DNA from: Datisca glomerata
Taxonomy: Eukaryota > Streptophyta > Magnoliopsida > Cucurbitales > Datiscaceae
Direction: 5' to 3'
Assembly (NCBI GenBank): GCA_003255025.1
Contig: QANY01008782.1
Location: 996,659 to 1,060,658, forward strand
Length of the DNA stretch: 64,000 nt
In this document: positions 40,631 to 52,300 of the stretch, piece by piece
How positions within the stretch are numbered: the stretch's first letter is position 1
How the letters are laid out: each line of letters opens with the position of its first letter
Made by a program: the position numbers and the translations under genes
The notes under the pieces: model-generated
Told to the model about the DNA's origin: nothing
Seen by the model: only the letters and a program-made list of their open reading frames with translations
Database searches by the model: none

Positions 40631-42735
40631 TGTAGCGCCCCGATGCTCGAGAGTTGAACATGCTTGTAATTTAAAAATTAAAAAATCTTTAATTCAATTG
40701 AAACCCTAATTTGAGAAAATACTCATATTGAAAACTCTAATTTTGCTCTAATTTTGAATTTGAAATTCATTAAAATGTAATAATGTCAAACACGAAATCC
40801 ATAAAACATGAAAGTCAAACATGGAAATTCATAAAATTTCCGAAACAACGGTAATTAAACTGAAAATCTGTTTCTAACATCATATAATCATAAATGGTGA
40901 AAAATCTCATATTTTCGCTGTCTATGACAGTCCCTCACTCCTGTTGCTCGTCATCACCTACAACATATCTATTTATGGGAGGTGAGTATCAAAATACTCA
41001 ATAAGTAAACTCACATACTAATAATTTTCACATGACATAAATGTAAACATATAACTCATGCAAATTTAATTTAACACATTCACTTAATTACTAAATAACA
41101 TAAAGTACTTGTAATTCATTAACATAACTGATTTCATGGTTAACATATAACTTGAACTTGTACTTATTATTGCTTATATTTGTACTTGATTGATCATAAT
41201 TCAACTAGGCATATCCCTCGATTAACAACCTAACCAAAACTATTTCACACTTGAACTTGTAACGTGAACGTGAACATGACAGATTGTGTGTCCTGAAACC
41301 TGATGTCACTTAAAGTTATCTGAACTTTAAAGATGCTAACATGAACATGGTGACACACAACCATATAGATGATAACATGACGTGAGCAATTTGGTGACTT
41401 GCTAACTAAGGGACATGACTAAGTCTACATCTTGTTTATTTATAACTTTACTTGAGTTAAGATTCATAACTCATATTATTACATATGCATGAATAAATAT
41501 ATAACTTGTTCATGAACATAAACAATATAACTATTACGTGTATAACTCAAAATATAATCATACATAACATTGTAAATAATTTCATCATGATATGGGAAAA
41601 TAAATAACACACTTGATCATAAGATTGAGCAACATAAAGAAATAATAAAAACAATTATATATGTTACACTTATAATATATGAACTGAATTACTATGTAAA
41701 TCCATTTACCTGGATCAACAACTAATGATCTGAAATCTAAGGATCACAGATCATAACATATTCATATAACATCTACAATTATTTACTTAACTAGGAAGGC
41801 GAGTGAGGTCAGAAACAAGTGGAAACTAAACCAGGTGTAAATTGATCAAGCGGTTCAAACCGGTTCAACTAGGTTAAGGTGGTCTGAACCAATTTGGTTC
41901 TGCTGGTTTGGGCCGGTTCGGTCTAGTCGGGTTGAACTGGTTTGGGTTGTTTTGGCTGAACCAGTTTGGCCTGGGTTGACTGAACTAATTCAATCCGGTC
42001 TGATTGAACCAGTTTATGGTGGAGTGATAACTGGGTTGGGTCAGACTAGAACCAACTAGGTCGTAAGACCTAATTATGGTCCGAACAGAGAGCAAAGAAA
42101 GGAAGAAAGAAAGAAAAGGAAAAATAGGCTTACCAATGATGAAGACAGGTACGATGATGTGAGCAGAGAATACGACGGTGGAAGGGCTGCCATTGAAAAG
42201 AAAAATAGAAGAAAACAAAGGAAGAGGGATAGAAAAATAAGACAGAGAGGGAGGGAAACATGGGGAAGGAAAAAGAGGAAAATTAAAGGTGGAAGTAGAG
42301 AGGAATCTTACTCGAAGAGCTTTGTACATCGATGACAATGGTTGAACACGCAGAGACAAGAAAAATAGAGGTAGCTATGAAGGAGAAGAGAAGGAGTTCG
42401 CTTAGGCAGGGGCTTCGTGTGAGGCAATTAATTAGGTTAGAGAGAGAGAGATTGAGTATGAAGAAAGAGGAAAGAAGAAGATGGCTTACCAGAGGAGACC
42501 AACGATGGAGATGCAACGAAGAGGAAGAAGGAGAGACAGACAGTTTCACTGGAAAAAGTTTGAGAGAGATAAATGGGGCAGGAATTACTTGGGGAAAGGC
42601 TTCGTGCAAAAGAAATAGGGAATGAGGGATATAAATAGCATTAGTTGGCAGTTACACTAGTGTGTGGTGTGATTAAGGTGTGAGTGGGGTTTTAAAACTT
42701 ACAAATGTACCCCTTATAATCTTTGTGGTATTACA
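40631..42735 (-). repeat. 5' LTR of the gypsy element
   Basis: 2105 bp, TGTAGCG...TATTACA on the plus strand, TGTA/TACA ends. It shares with the 3' LTR the GGTTCAACCGGTT-like microrepeat (about 41845-42020) and GAAAG tracts. It holds the ~300-bp segment (41102-41407) that the 3' LTR lacks. Confidence 0.9.
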
Positions 42736-42740
42736 TACTA

Positions 42741-43346
42741 TCTATCATTTGATATCAGGTGTGTATTTTTTTAAATGTTAAAAGTTCACTCATTTAAAGT
42801 AAATTTAAAAGATTATTAGATAAATAAGGATACAAAATCCTTGGTGAAGAAACTAAGTGATGGGGCTCAACAATAATAATGTAGTGGTGTATACCCTACT
42901 TTCATCAATAAATCTGTAATCTTTAACTGGTTTATCTCTCCTAGAAGATGAGGTTCATCTCTCTACTGATCGTTTTATTTCTATGATCTTAACATTATGG
43001 AATTCATCACCTTTAGTTGTCGTCTACAAAGGTGCAGGTTCAGGGATATGTCAAGCAAATGGGGAAAAGTCTTGAATTAAGTTTGTTATTGCCAAAACTG
43101 AATAACATGTTTCAATATAGAGACTATTAGGTCTGACAGCCATATTATGATCGACATTGATGTTTGTCCAAATTTGTTCTAACTTAAAAACAAAAATAAA
43201 TATAAAATGTGTATGCTTTTTTATTTTTATTTTCAACAGATTTTGAACTATTTAGATCTCAACTAAAGACTCAGATCTGTCTAAGGATAGGTCCAAAGCC
43301 ACAATGTGACAGCCTGACCTAATAAATTTTGGTTCCTTCAAAGGAG
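42741..43346. other. Intergenic spacer between gypsy and copia elements
   Basis: AT-rich; nothing coding is recognised. The minus frame at 43051-43236 looks like chance. Confidence 0.5.
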
Positions 43347-43490
43347 TGTCGGATAATATTTTTTGTCTTTACTTTACTTCTCTAGTATTTAAGGGTATTT
43401 TAATATTTGTAGCTTTCTTGTTTATGTGTATAAATACCCCATGTATTCTCTCTTTCATTAATCAATCATAATAACTCTTTTAGTTTTTCA
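43347..43490 (+). repeat. 5' LTR of short-LTR copia
   Basis: TGTCGG...TTTTTCA, with a clear core promoter GTATAAATACCCC about 55 bases before its end. About 90% identical by eye to the 3' LTR. Confidence 0.88.
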
Positions 43491-43493
43491 AGT

Positions 43494-43506
43494 TGGTATC
43501 AAAGCC
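43494..43506 (+). promoter_or_regulatory. Copia primer-binding site
   Basis: TGGTATCAAAGCC, one mismatch to the initiator-methionine tRNA complement TGGTATCAGAGCC, three bases after the 5' LTR. Confidence 0.85.
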
Positions 43507-43890
43507 TAAAAATACTAACTCCGATCCTAACCCTAGCCACCAGATAGTTCTGATCACCATTAGACAACACCGCTGCCACCATATGCCACCATCGGTCGTC
43601 GGCCTCTGCCACCACCGATCGCTGGCCTCCGCCACCTCCGATTAACGAAGCTCCATCGAAACTCATATTTTCACTCTTTCCAACTTTGTTTTTTTCGAAG
43701 TGGTTGGGTTTTCCCAGGTTGTGTACTGACCAGACCTAGGAATTTATGTGTTTTTCAGGTTGTTGTGGCTTAGACCACAGTTTGGTCACTTGTTTGGTGA
43801 CTTTTTCATGATATGGAAGGTTGTGTTCAATCTTTCTTCATCTCTCCATCGGATTTTCTTGACAATTTGTGTTGCTTTCTTGGATTTGTG

Positions 43891-44734
43891 ATGTCTGAAT
43901 CTTTAGATGCTGCTGTTACTTCTGTTGTTAAGCCAAATTTGGCTTATCCCGTGTCTGATGGAAGAGTTACTAGCGTCATTTTGAATGGAAAATTTTTTAC
44001 TGCTTGGTCTCGATCGTTGAGGTTATTTATTGGTGGACGGGGTAAGAGTCTTCATCTTCAAGGACATGTTTGCCTTGAAAATGATGATGTAAGGGAAGCC
44101 CAATGGGATATTGATAATTGTTTGATATTGAGATGGATTTTTGGATCTATGGAGTCTTTGGTTTTTAATATGTTTATGCATCATGAGACGTGTGCTGATT
44201 TGTGGAGTACTTTGACTGCCATATATGCCAATTCGAGGAATGACGCCCAATATTTTGAGTTGTATCAGGAGGTTGCTAGTGCCAATCAAAAGAGACTTGG
44301 ATTGAATGTCACTCAGTATTTTAGATATTTACATGTTGATGGGATGAGATTGCTCAATATGAACTGGTCAGTGAATTTGGGACAATGGCTTATGTATCAG
44401 TAAAGAGATTGGGTCGTTCACACATGTATGCATTTCTGATGGGGCTCAAGCCTGAATTTGAGGCATTTCGTGCCCAAATCTTTAATTCCTCTCATGTGCC
44501 ATCTTTGCTTGAGACCTTTGCCATGGTTGATGGAGATGAGTGTTGGCGTCTTATCTCGGTCCCGACTCCCATCGTTGCTGCCGCTAGTAATAATGATCAG
44601 ATGGTCCTTGCTGCTCTTGGTTTCTCTAGTTCTTGTCCTCCACCTGGGAGGAAATTTTGCCATCATTGTGGAAATAACAGTCACATCAAGGATACTTGTT
44701 GGAAGCTTCATCCGGAGTTGCGTGCTCAGTTCTA
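43891..44734 (+). pseudogene. Copia gag with CCHC zinc knuckle
   Basis: The frame from ATG 43891 reads a copia gag domain (FFTAWSRSLRLFIGG, ETCADLWSTLTAIYA, ARNDAQYFELYQEV-like) to 44403, then shifts near 44390 to a second frame with YAFLMGLKPEFEAFRAQI and the nucleocapsid knuckle CHHCGNNSHIKDTC at 44658-44699 (C-x2-C-x4-H-x4-C intact). It stops at 44735 before the protease. In an intact element this would form the particle shell and bind RNA; here it is split. Confidence 0.8.
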
Positions 44735-44846
44735 GAAGAGGATTAATAGACCCACTAGATCGACAACAGTAACTAATACTTCGGTTGTCCCCAGTAGTTT
44801 GGCCGATTCATCTGTCTTCTCTCAAGTAGCAACTTTATAGGATCAG

Positions 44847-47800
44847 TTGTCTCGTCTTATGTCTCACCAGACTCCTACTATTGCTACTGCTCCTGCATCT
44901 GATCCTACTACCTCCATTTCCTTAGGTACTCCCACTACTCTCCATACTTGTACTGAGTCACCTACATGGATCTTGGATTCTGGGGTAAATGATTATATGA
45001 CTGGTGAGTTATCGATTTTTCCACGCCATTAGAGCCTGTTAAAGGTTCGGCATAGTTGGATGGTTCTCAGATTGTTGTGAGCGGTAGAGAGACTGTACAA
45101 CTGTCTCCTGAAATTACTCTTACCTCTGTTTTCCATTTGCCAAAATTTGCTATTAACTTTTTATATGTTAGTCGCCTAGCCAAAATGCAAGATTGTTTTG
45201 TCATTTTCTTGGCAAGCTGATTTTTTCTGCTGGACCATCGTAGGAAGAGGATTTTTTGCAGGAGATATAAGTAGGATGGACTATACTACTTTGACGATCC
45301 ACCTCCCCTTCAACCATCAGATCCTATTATTCAAGTTGCCTCTTCTGTCATTTTTCATTTTCCTATTTCCTTTTCTTTTAGAGACTTACATTTCTGGCAT
45401 ACTCGTTTGGGACATGTCAAATTTTAATATCTTTGTTCATTATTTTCTTCGTTGATTAGTGCATGTAAACACTTTTAGTTTAAATGTGAAATTTGCGAGC
45501 ATTTAAAACATTGTCGTAAGCCTTATATTTCTCGCATGAATAGATTTGCTGCTGCATTTGATTTAATTGACTCATATGTTTGGGGTCCCTCTCCTATTAC
45601 TGCTATGTCTGGACACCAATATTATGTCACAATTATTGATGACTTTTCTAGATGTACATGGGTTTATTTACTTAAGAAAAAATCTAATGTCTCAAATGTG
45701 CTTAAACAGCTTCTTACTATGATTAAAACCCAGTATCAAACTGTTATTCGATCGATTCATTCTGATAATGAGGGGAGTATATTTCGAGTGATCATGTCTC
45801 TCATCTTTTCAGTCTTGGGATTCTTCAGCAGCCTACATGTCCATATATTCTTGAAAAAAATATGGTAGCTGAGCGTAAAAATCGCCACCTTATGGGCATT
45901 TCTCGATGCCTTCTGAAGGGAATGTCAGTTCCTCAATTTTTTTGGGACATGTCTATTCTCACCGTAAAATATTTGATTAATAGAGTTCCCAGTCAAATCT
46001 TGAGAGGGAAAATTCTTTTAGGTATTCTTCATCCCAAGAAAAACTTATTTTCCTTATTATTCCTCGTGTCTTTGGCTGTGTTTGCTTTGTTCAAAACAAG
46101 AGTCGTACTCAAACAAAGTTAGACGACAAGTCTATCTGTTGCGCATTTATAGATTACTCATCTCAGTACAAAGGGTATCGATGTTACGTATCCCTCATCT
46201 AGACGGTTTATTACCTCTTTGGATGTTACTTTTTGGGAGAATACTCCATTTTTTCTGGTTCCATTGATGTTAGGACTGGCCTCCCATCTGTTGAGAATTT
46301 TTCTCGTCCTATCCCTATTATTGACCCCTCTAACATTGATGCTCCAATTTTTTCTCCCACTTCTTTACCTCCTATTGCAGGTCCTCGTACCAAGGTGTAT
46401 AGTCGTCGCTCTCATCTTTCTGTGCTAAGCTACTTTACGAATGAATGTGCTGATCCACCTCCCTCTCGACGGTATCCCTTGTAGGATCGTCGCCTCCTAA
46501 TCGCCTGACTTTATCATAATCTACTGACCACCCTATTAAGAATCATATTTCGTATAATGCTATGTCCAGTTCCTTTCAGGGGTTCGTCAGCCACTTTGAT
46601 TCTATTGCGATTCCACGGTCTATTGGGGAAGCAATACGAGACCCACGATGGGCCGCCGCCATGCAAGATGAGATGAAAGCCTTGCAAGACAGTCATACTT
46701 GGGACTTGGTTGCTTTGCCTCAGAGGAAAACAACAGTGGGATGTCGGAGGGTATTCAATCTAAAATATATTGCAGATGGAACTCTTAATCGGTACAAGAC
46801 ATGTCTAGTCGCCAAGGGTTTTACTTAGATTCCTGGCAAGGATTTCAATGCAACCTTTGCTCCTGTTGTGAGCTAACTATTGTCCGTCTTATTATCTCTT
46901 TGGTTATTTCTCACTCTTGGCCCTTACAACAGATGGATGTCATGAATGCCTTGTTGAATGGTGATTTGGATGAGATTATATATATGGATCCGACTTCAGG
47001 TTTTCCGACTGAGGAGGAGTATTCCGGGAAAGTTTGCCGCTAGCAAAAATCCTTGTATGGGTTGAAACAGTCTCTGCGGGCTTGGTTTGCTCCATTTAGT
47101 GTAGTTGTGTTTGAGTTGGAGTTTCTTAGATGTCACTCTGACCATACTTTTTTTATCAGACATAATTCATTAGGGTAATGTGTCATCCTCTCTATGTATG
47201 TGGATGATATCATCTTGATTGGTGATGACAGCATCGACATTACTAAGGTAAAGAAAGATCTTAGTTCAACTTTTGATATCAAAGATATGAGGGGGTTGAA
47301 GTATATTTTGAGTATTGAGGTTGCTCGTTCCAAGGCAGATATCTCTCCCCCTCAACGGAAGTATGTTATTGACCTTCTTGGTGATACTGAGATGTTGAGA
47401 TGTAGACCTGCATCTGCACCTATGGATCTGAATGTCAAACTTTCAGCTGAATCAGGTGAACTCTTAACGGATCTGAATATGTATCAAAAATTGGTTGAGA
47501 GACTTATTTATCTGACCAACACATATCCTGATCTGACTTTTTCGGTTAGCCTTGTAAGTCACTTTACCACATTTTAAGGTACTTAAAGTCTTCTCCGAGC
47601 CTTGTTCTTTTTTATTGCTCCAAAAATACACGTGATGTGTCAAGCTTTACTGATGCTGCCTATGTTGGATCAAAGACAGATAAGAGATTTACATATGGTA
47701 TTTGTATTTTTTTTATGGTAATCATCTTCTCTCCTAGAAAAGTAAGAAACAGTCTGTGATTTCTCGGCCCTCTGTTGAGTCAGAATATATGTCAATGACT

Positions 47801-48118
47801 CAAGGGACATGTGATGTTCTTTAGCTCCATTCTATTCTAAGAGAACTCAGTTTCTTACCATGTTTACCTTCCACATTATACTGTGACAATAAGTCGACAT
47901 TAATGTTAGCATCAGATTCTATTCTTCATAAAAGAACCAAACATATCGAGGTTGATATTCACTTCATTCGAGAGAAAGTTCGATCGAGAGCTACCTCTAC
48001 AAAGTTTGTTCCTTCATCTGAGCAAGTTGCATATGCCCTTAAAAAGCTCATTGGTCCTACTCTTCTACAGTCAAATCCTCGCAAGCTAGACATGATAGAT
48101 AACCATGCATCACCTTAA
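44847..48118 (+). pseudogene. Copia pol (protease to RNase H)
   Basis: Protease active site WILDSG at 44967-44984. Pre-integrase at about 45380-45530 with decayed HTRLGH. Integrase core YYVTIIDDFSRCTWVYL at 45624 and IHSDNEGS at 45757. RT with ARWAAAMQDEMKALQ-type start at 46645, VGCRRVFNLKY at 46738, YVDD at 47197-47208 and LKYILSIEVARS at 47296. RNase H with LYCDNKSTLMLASD at 47878 and HIEVDIHFIREKV at 47942. Interruptions include stops at about 45030, 46484, 46828, 47041 and 47577. The last frame ends just before the 3' LTR. Confidence 0.85.
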
Positions 48119-48125
48119 GGGTGAG

Positions 48126-48267
48126 TGTTGGATAATATTGTGTCTTTACTTCACTTCTCCAGTATTTAAGGGTGTTCTAATATTTTTAGCTTTCTTGTTT
48201 ATGTATATAAATACCCCATGTACTCTCTCTTTCATTAATCTATCAGAATAACTCTTTTAGTTTTTCA
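48126..48267 (+). repeat. 3' LTR of short-LTR copia
   Basis: TGTTGG...TTTTTCA, preceded by a short purine-rich tract (AAGGGTGAG). It has the same ATATAAATACCCC promoter-like core as the 5' LTR. Confidence 0.88.
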
Positions 48268-48272
48268 AGTAG

Positions 48273-49328
48273 GGGCAAGCATCCAGACAGATATAATTTG
48301 CTCAAACTTTGTAATAGAATTTGTTTCTTATCACATCATGCCGCCTCCTTCCTTCTATTTCCATACTTCCAGACCATTAAAGACTGAAGGCTCTTGTAAG
48401 GCTGTGCGACTTTGTCGTGCTCAGCAGAGATACCTGAAAAGTGAGAATGCAGAATGATTGATCCAATCTGGCCTTTGCCGTATGGAGGACTTTGAAGTAT
48501 ATGCTGCCAAAGTAGCAACATTCAGTCATTCACTTGATTTCACCCTAATCAAGTTGAAGACGAGTGTGGCACTTGTAGACTAAAGAAACACTGGCAGTCA
48601 GCTCAACTAGAGAACTTACTAAAAACTGTCAAACCTTGACCTGGCAAACACACAATAATGCTGTTTTGCATCTTCTTCAATCAAACGGTTGAACACAAAC
48701 AAAAAGGCGTCGTTATTCCATGGAGGAAATCAGGATATAAGCAGTGTCTACAGTTAATAATGGGACTTATTTATTAAATTCTTAACATTAGTATCTATCA
48801 CAGATTCACAATCAACAAAACATAGATCCACCTGTTGACATCAAAGAATAGAATTGTGAAAGAAAAACTAAAAAGAAACCCATATTTTCATAACTAGCAA
48901 GCTGGTGGACTTATTCCTCCCCTCTGTCCTCAATGAACCAATCGACTATGGAACAAATATACAAATACATTATATCTTGAAACAACTAATTACATCTACA
49001 GCAGCATCAGAAAACGGTTTTCTTACTACATGCCTAGAGAAAAATCAGATACTTACCTTGTGTACCAGAACAAATATATGTTTGAAGTGAAAATGACTTG
49101 TTTAATGTTTAGGATGAACATTGCCACAATGTCCGTATAATTGACGAGCCATATGCACTTTTGAGGCCATGCCCACTTAAAGTGAGAAGGGGGGAAATTC
49201 CCTACTTTCTTACAAAGGATCCTTCTTCCTGGTCTTGCATGTCTTTGTCCACTTATCAGCTGATTCTTAATAAAAATGAGATGCGTCAATCTTTCAACTC
49301 TTACTAAAAATGAAAACCATCAGATCCT
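48273..49328. other. PUB gene 3' flank
   Basis: No coding similarity on either strand; moderately AT-rich. The part nearest 49328 probably holds the 3' UTR of the minus-strand PUB gene. Confidence 0.5.
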
Positions 49329-52300
49329 TCAGAAATAAGAAGACTGATCATGAAGAACATTCAAGTGAGCTAGTGCCCTTGCAGCCAAAGATTTCACACT
49401 CCCAGTTCCCCTCTGAGTCAAATCGACTAAAGGCATCTGAGCTGAGGTTCCATATTTATGTTTGAACTCGAATAACCGGAAAATTCTTTCAAGAGCATGT
49501 AGAGCCTTCTCCTGCAATCTAGGATTAGGAGAACTTAGAAATCTGATAAGAAGTGGAATGGCATGTGCCTCTTCCAGCACCTTACTACCATTCTGCAGAC
49601 TTTCGCCTTCAATTATAGTCAATAGTGCATCTAATGAAGCTTCGGAAGCTCCAGAATCAGGTTCCTCAAGAATCCTCACAAGTTGTGCCACCGCATCAGC
49701 CTCGACAAGGCAAAATGATGAATTGATGTCACAAATTCCTCCATGTACTGAGCATGCAGCTTCTGATTGAGCTGAGAAACAGAAGAATCCCTTTCGCTTG
49801 GGTATTGACTTGCTTAGCCTCGCAGAACTCTCTGAAAATCGGCTAAGACAAGTAGCTGCACGTTTTTTTGTTAGAGTTGTTCCAGAACCCAGCAACTGCA
49901 CTAAAATTGGTATAATTCCAACTTCAGCTGCATTTTTCTGCCATTCCACTTTTGATGGGTCGGTGAAGTGGCATAAGGCTCCAACAGCATTCTCTATCAA
50001 CTTACTTTTGCGAGGATCGTTCCAGTTTCCACCGTGGAGATGCACTCTGATAACAGGAAGTGCCCCTGCATCCAGAAGCCACTGAGTAGTTTGGGGGGCT
50101 TCTGGAAGATAAGAGAAGACGCCCAATGCAGAAGCAACTTCTTCTTCATCAACAGAAGATTGGATGATCTTAAGTAAAGTTTCAATGCATCTCTGACCCA
50201 CATGCTCAGTGATAGAGACCTCATCAGCACCTTCTGCCAAGCAACAAAACAGCTTTACAGCACTTGCTCGTACACGGAGGTTATCATGCTCGCACAACTG
50301 AACCAGTACCTGTACACCTGATGACTGTAGATGCAATTAAGTAAACTCTCATCATCTATTGAAGAGAATGAGTTACATCAAAATAATTTGCATTTTGGTT
50401 GAGAAGATGACAACTTTCGTCTTAGAAATTGGGGAGGACAACTCAACTAGTAGAGATAAGAAAAGTATGACAAGAATCTAGTATCAAGGGTCACAAAGCA
50501 AATTGGCAATCACGTGCTGACACGATGATACAACATTACTCAACCAAATCTCAGAAGACAAAACCTAGCAAAAGTAATTGCAACCAAACCATTTTCCTGA
50601 AAGTACAAGTTTTGTACATTTTGGGCTTAACACAATAAGCTAACCGATAACAGATGCATGTTTGGTAGAGTTTTCAATTTTGTATTTTTGTTTTTTGAAT
50701 AAAAGAATTATCCAAAAACAAGTTTACCAACATATTTCTATCTCAACTGAATTTGAAATTTGTTTTTAAAGAAGTTTTCAGAAACTTCACCTAAACACTA
50801 GTTGAATACCACTACAAATTATGTTTTGGTTAACCAGAAGTTTGAAGTTTGGAACTGCAGAGCCAAGTAATGGTGATACTAGCAAGCTCTTGGCCGTCCT
50901 ACTCAAGGAAATTGTCCAGTCAATAGATCTCTTTCACTTTATTATCAGATTCTCCCCAGAAAAGCACCTCTTATTAAAAAAAAACCTTCCCCAATTATAT
51001 TTGTACCTGTAATAATGTAGTCCTGACACTTGTAGCGGACAAGGATTGACACAATGAGTGGAAGATTTGTAAAATGTTATGCTGGACATCAGGACCTGTA
51101 AAGTTAATTAGAGAGAATAATCTGAAAATATCGTCACTTGATTCTAATAATGAAACGGGTGTCTCAATGGATTCTTTAGATGCAGTTGAAATAGCTAGGT
51201 TCATGATTGTGGCTGCCACGTTTTTGCGCAAACTCGAGGATGGTGTGTTGTGACCGAAGAGAAGATCCAGTAAGGGGCGCACTGCACCTTCCCTAATAAT
51301 CTGCAGGCCGTTTTTTGGTAAACTTGAGAGATTTCCAATGGCTCTAACAGCAGCACTTTTCATCTGTATGTTACCATTAGATACTATATGAAGAAGGGGG
51401 CTCAGCACTCCTCCTTTAAGCAAAGACTCCTTGTTGTGCTCGGTCAGCTCCATCTCGGCTAAAGTTGTTGTCATGGTCATTTTTACATCATCTGATCCTG
51501 CAAAATGCGTAACCTATTTTAACATGGTGTAATTTCTTTTGAATCAAAGACCAAACACTAGACACATGATACATATTATAACTAACACGCAGTTACGGCG
51601 TATCTAAGCTCTTCTAAACCTTTAACTACAGATGATTCTCATGAACTTCCTTGTCCCCAGAAAGAAAGTAACAAAACATAATTGCTTAGGTAAACATTGG
51701 GTCACCACAAAATCTGCTTAATACCTTCGAAACAAGACGAGGAACACTCCGATATTACATGATGTAGGATGTGACATATAACAATTGTGTTAGATGTATG
51801 GTTGAGTTACCTGTTGGAATGTTGTCCCACATCGCCTAGGCTTGCCTATTCTGTGCTAGTTATAAGGCTTTAGTACCCATCTCCTTTACACCTAGATTTT
51901 AAGGAGTGACTGGACTAAGCTTTTCAACTTGGTATCAGAGATTGGTTGGGCCTTTGTTTATGCCACTTTAGCTCGGTTATTTGTCCGCTTAGTTCGGATT
52001 GTTTGGTATGCTGCTTAGTTCGGCTACCGTGTTGTGGTCCAGGAGGGTGTGCTGGAATGTTGTCCCACACCGCCTAGACTTGCCTATTTTGTGCTAGTTA
52101 TAAGGCTTTAGTACCCCTCTCCTTAACACCTAGGTTTTAAGGAGTGATCGGACTGGGTTTTTCAACTTGGTATCAGAACTTGGTTGGGCCTTCGTTTGTG
52201 CCGCTTTAGTTTGGTTCTTTGTCCGCTTAGTTCGGATTGTTTGGTATGCTAGTTAGTTTGGCTACCGTGTTGTGGTCCAGGAAATGTTGTCCGACATTGC

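Larger units (their letters stand above)
34217..42735 (-). mobile_element. Structurally complete Ty3/gypsy chromovirus (Tekay/Del-like)
   Basis: An 8519-bp element on the minus strand flanked by a 5-bp target duplication, TACTA (34212-34216 and 42736-42740). The 5' LTR is 40631-42735 and the 3' LTR 34217-36084. The primer site is next to the 5' LTR, and the interior reads gag, protease, RT, RNase H, integrase, then a chromodomain-like tail on the minus strand. Both LTRs and both target copies survive, but the coding region is full of stops and shifts, so it cannot move on its own. The LTRs differ by several indels, pointing to an old insertion. Confidence 0.9.
43347..48267 (+). mobile_element. 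Complete short-LTR Ty1/copia element (decayed)
   Basis: A 4921-bp element. The 5' LTR is 43347-43490 (144 bp) and the 3' LTR 48126-48267 (142 bp). The first is followed by a tRNA-Met-type primer site, and the second is preceded by CCTTAAGGGTGAG. Possible target copies are AGGAG (43342-43346) and AGTAG (48268-48272), one mismatch. Gag, protease, integrase, RT and RNase H are all traceable in plus-strand order, but stops and shifts split them into at least ten frames. Confidence 0.88.

Noticed and set aside
42283..42625. Frames on both strands in the gypsy 5' LTR
   Set aside because: Same low-complexity LTR region as above; overlapping frames on both strands argue against coding.
43347..48267. 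Possible host gene from the long run of plus-strand frames
   Set aside because: Domain order, LTRs and primer site show a copia element; the frames are fragments of one polyprotein.
49462..50085. Plus-strand frames opposite PUB exon 4
   Set aside because: Antisense shadows of a well-supported exon.
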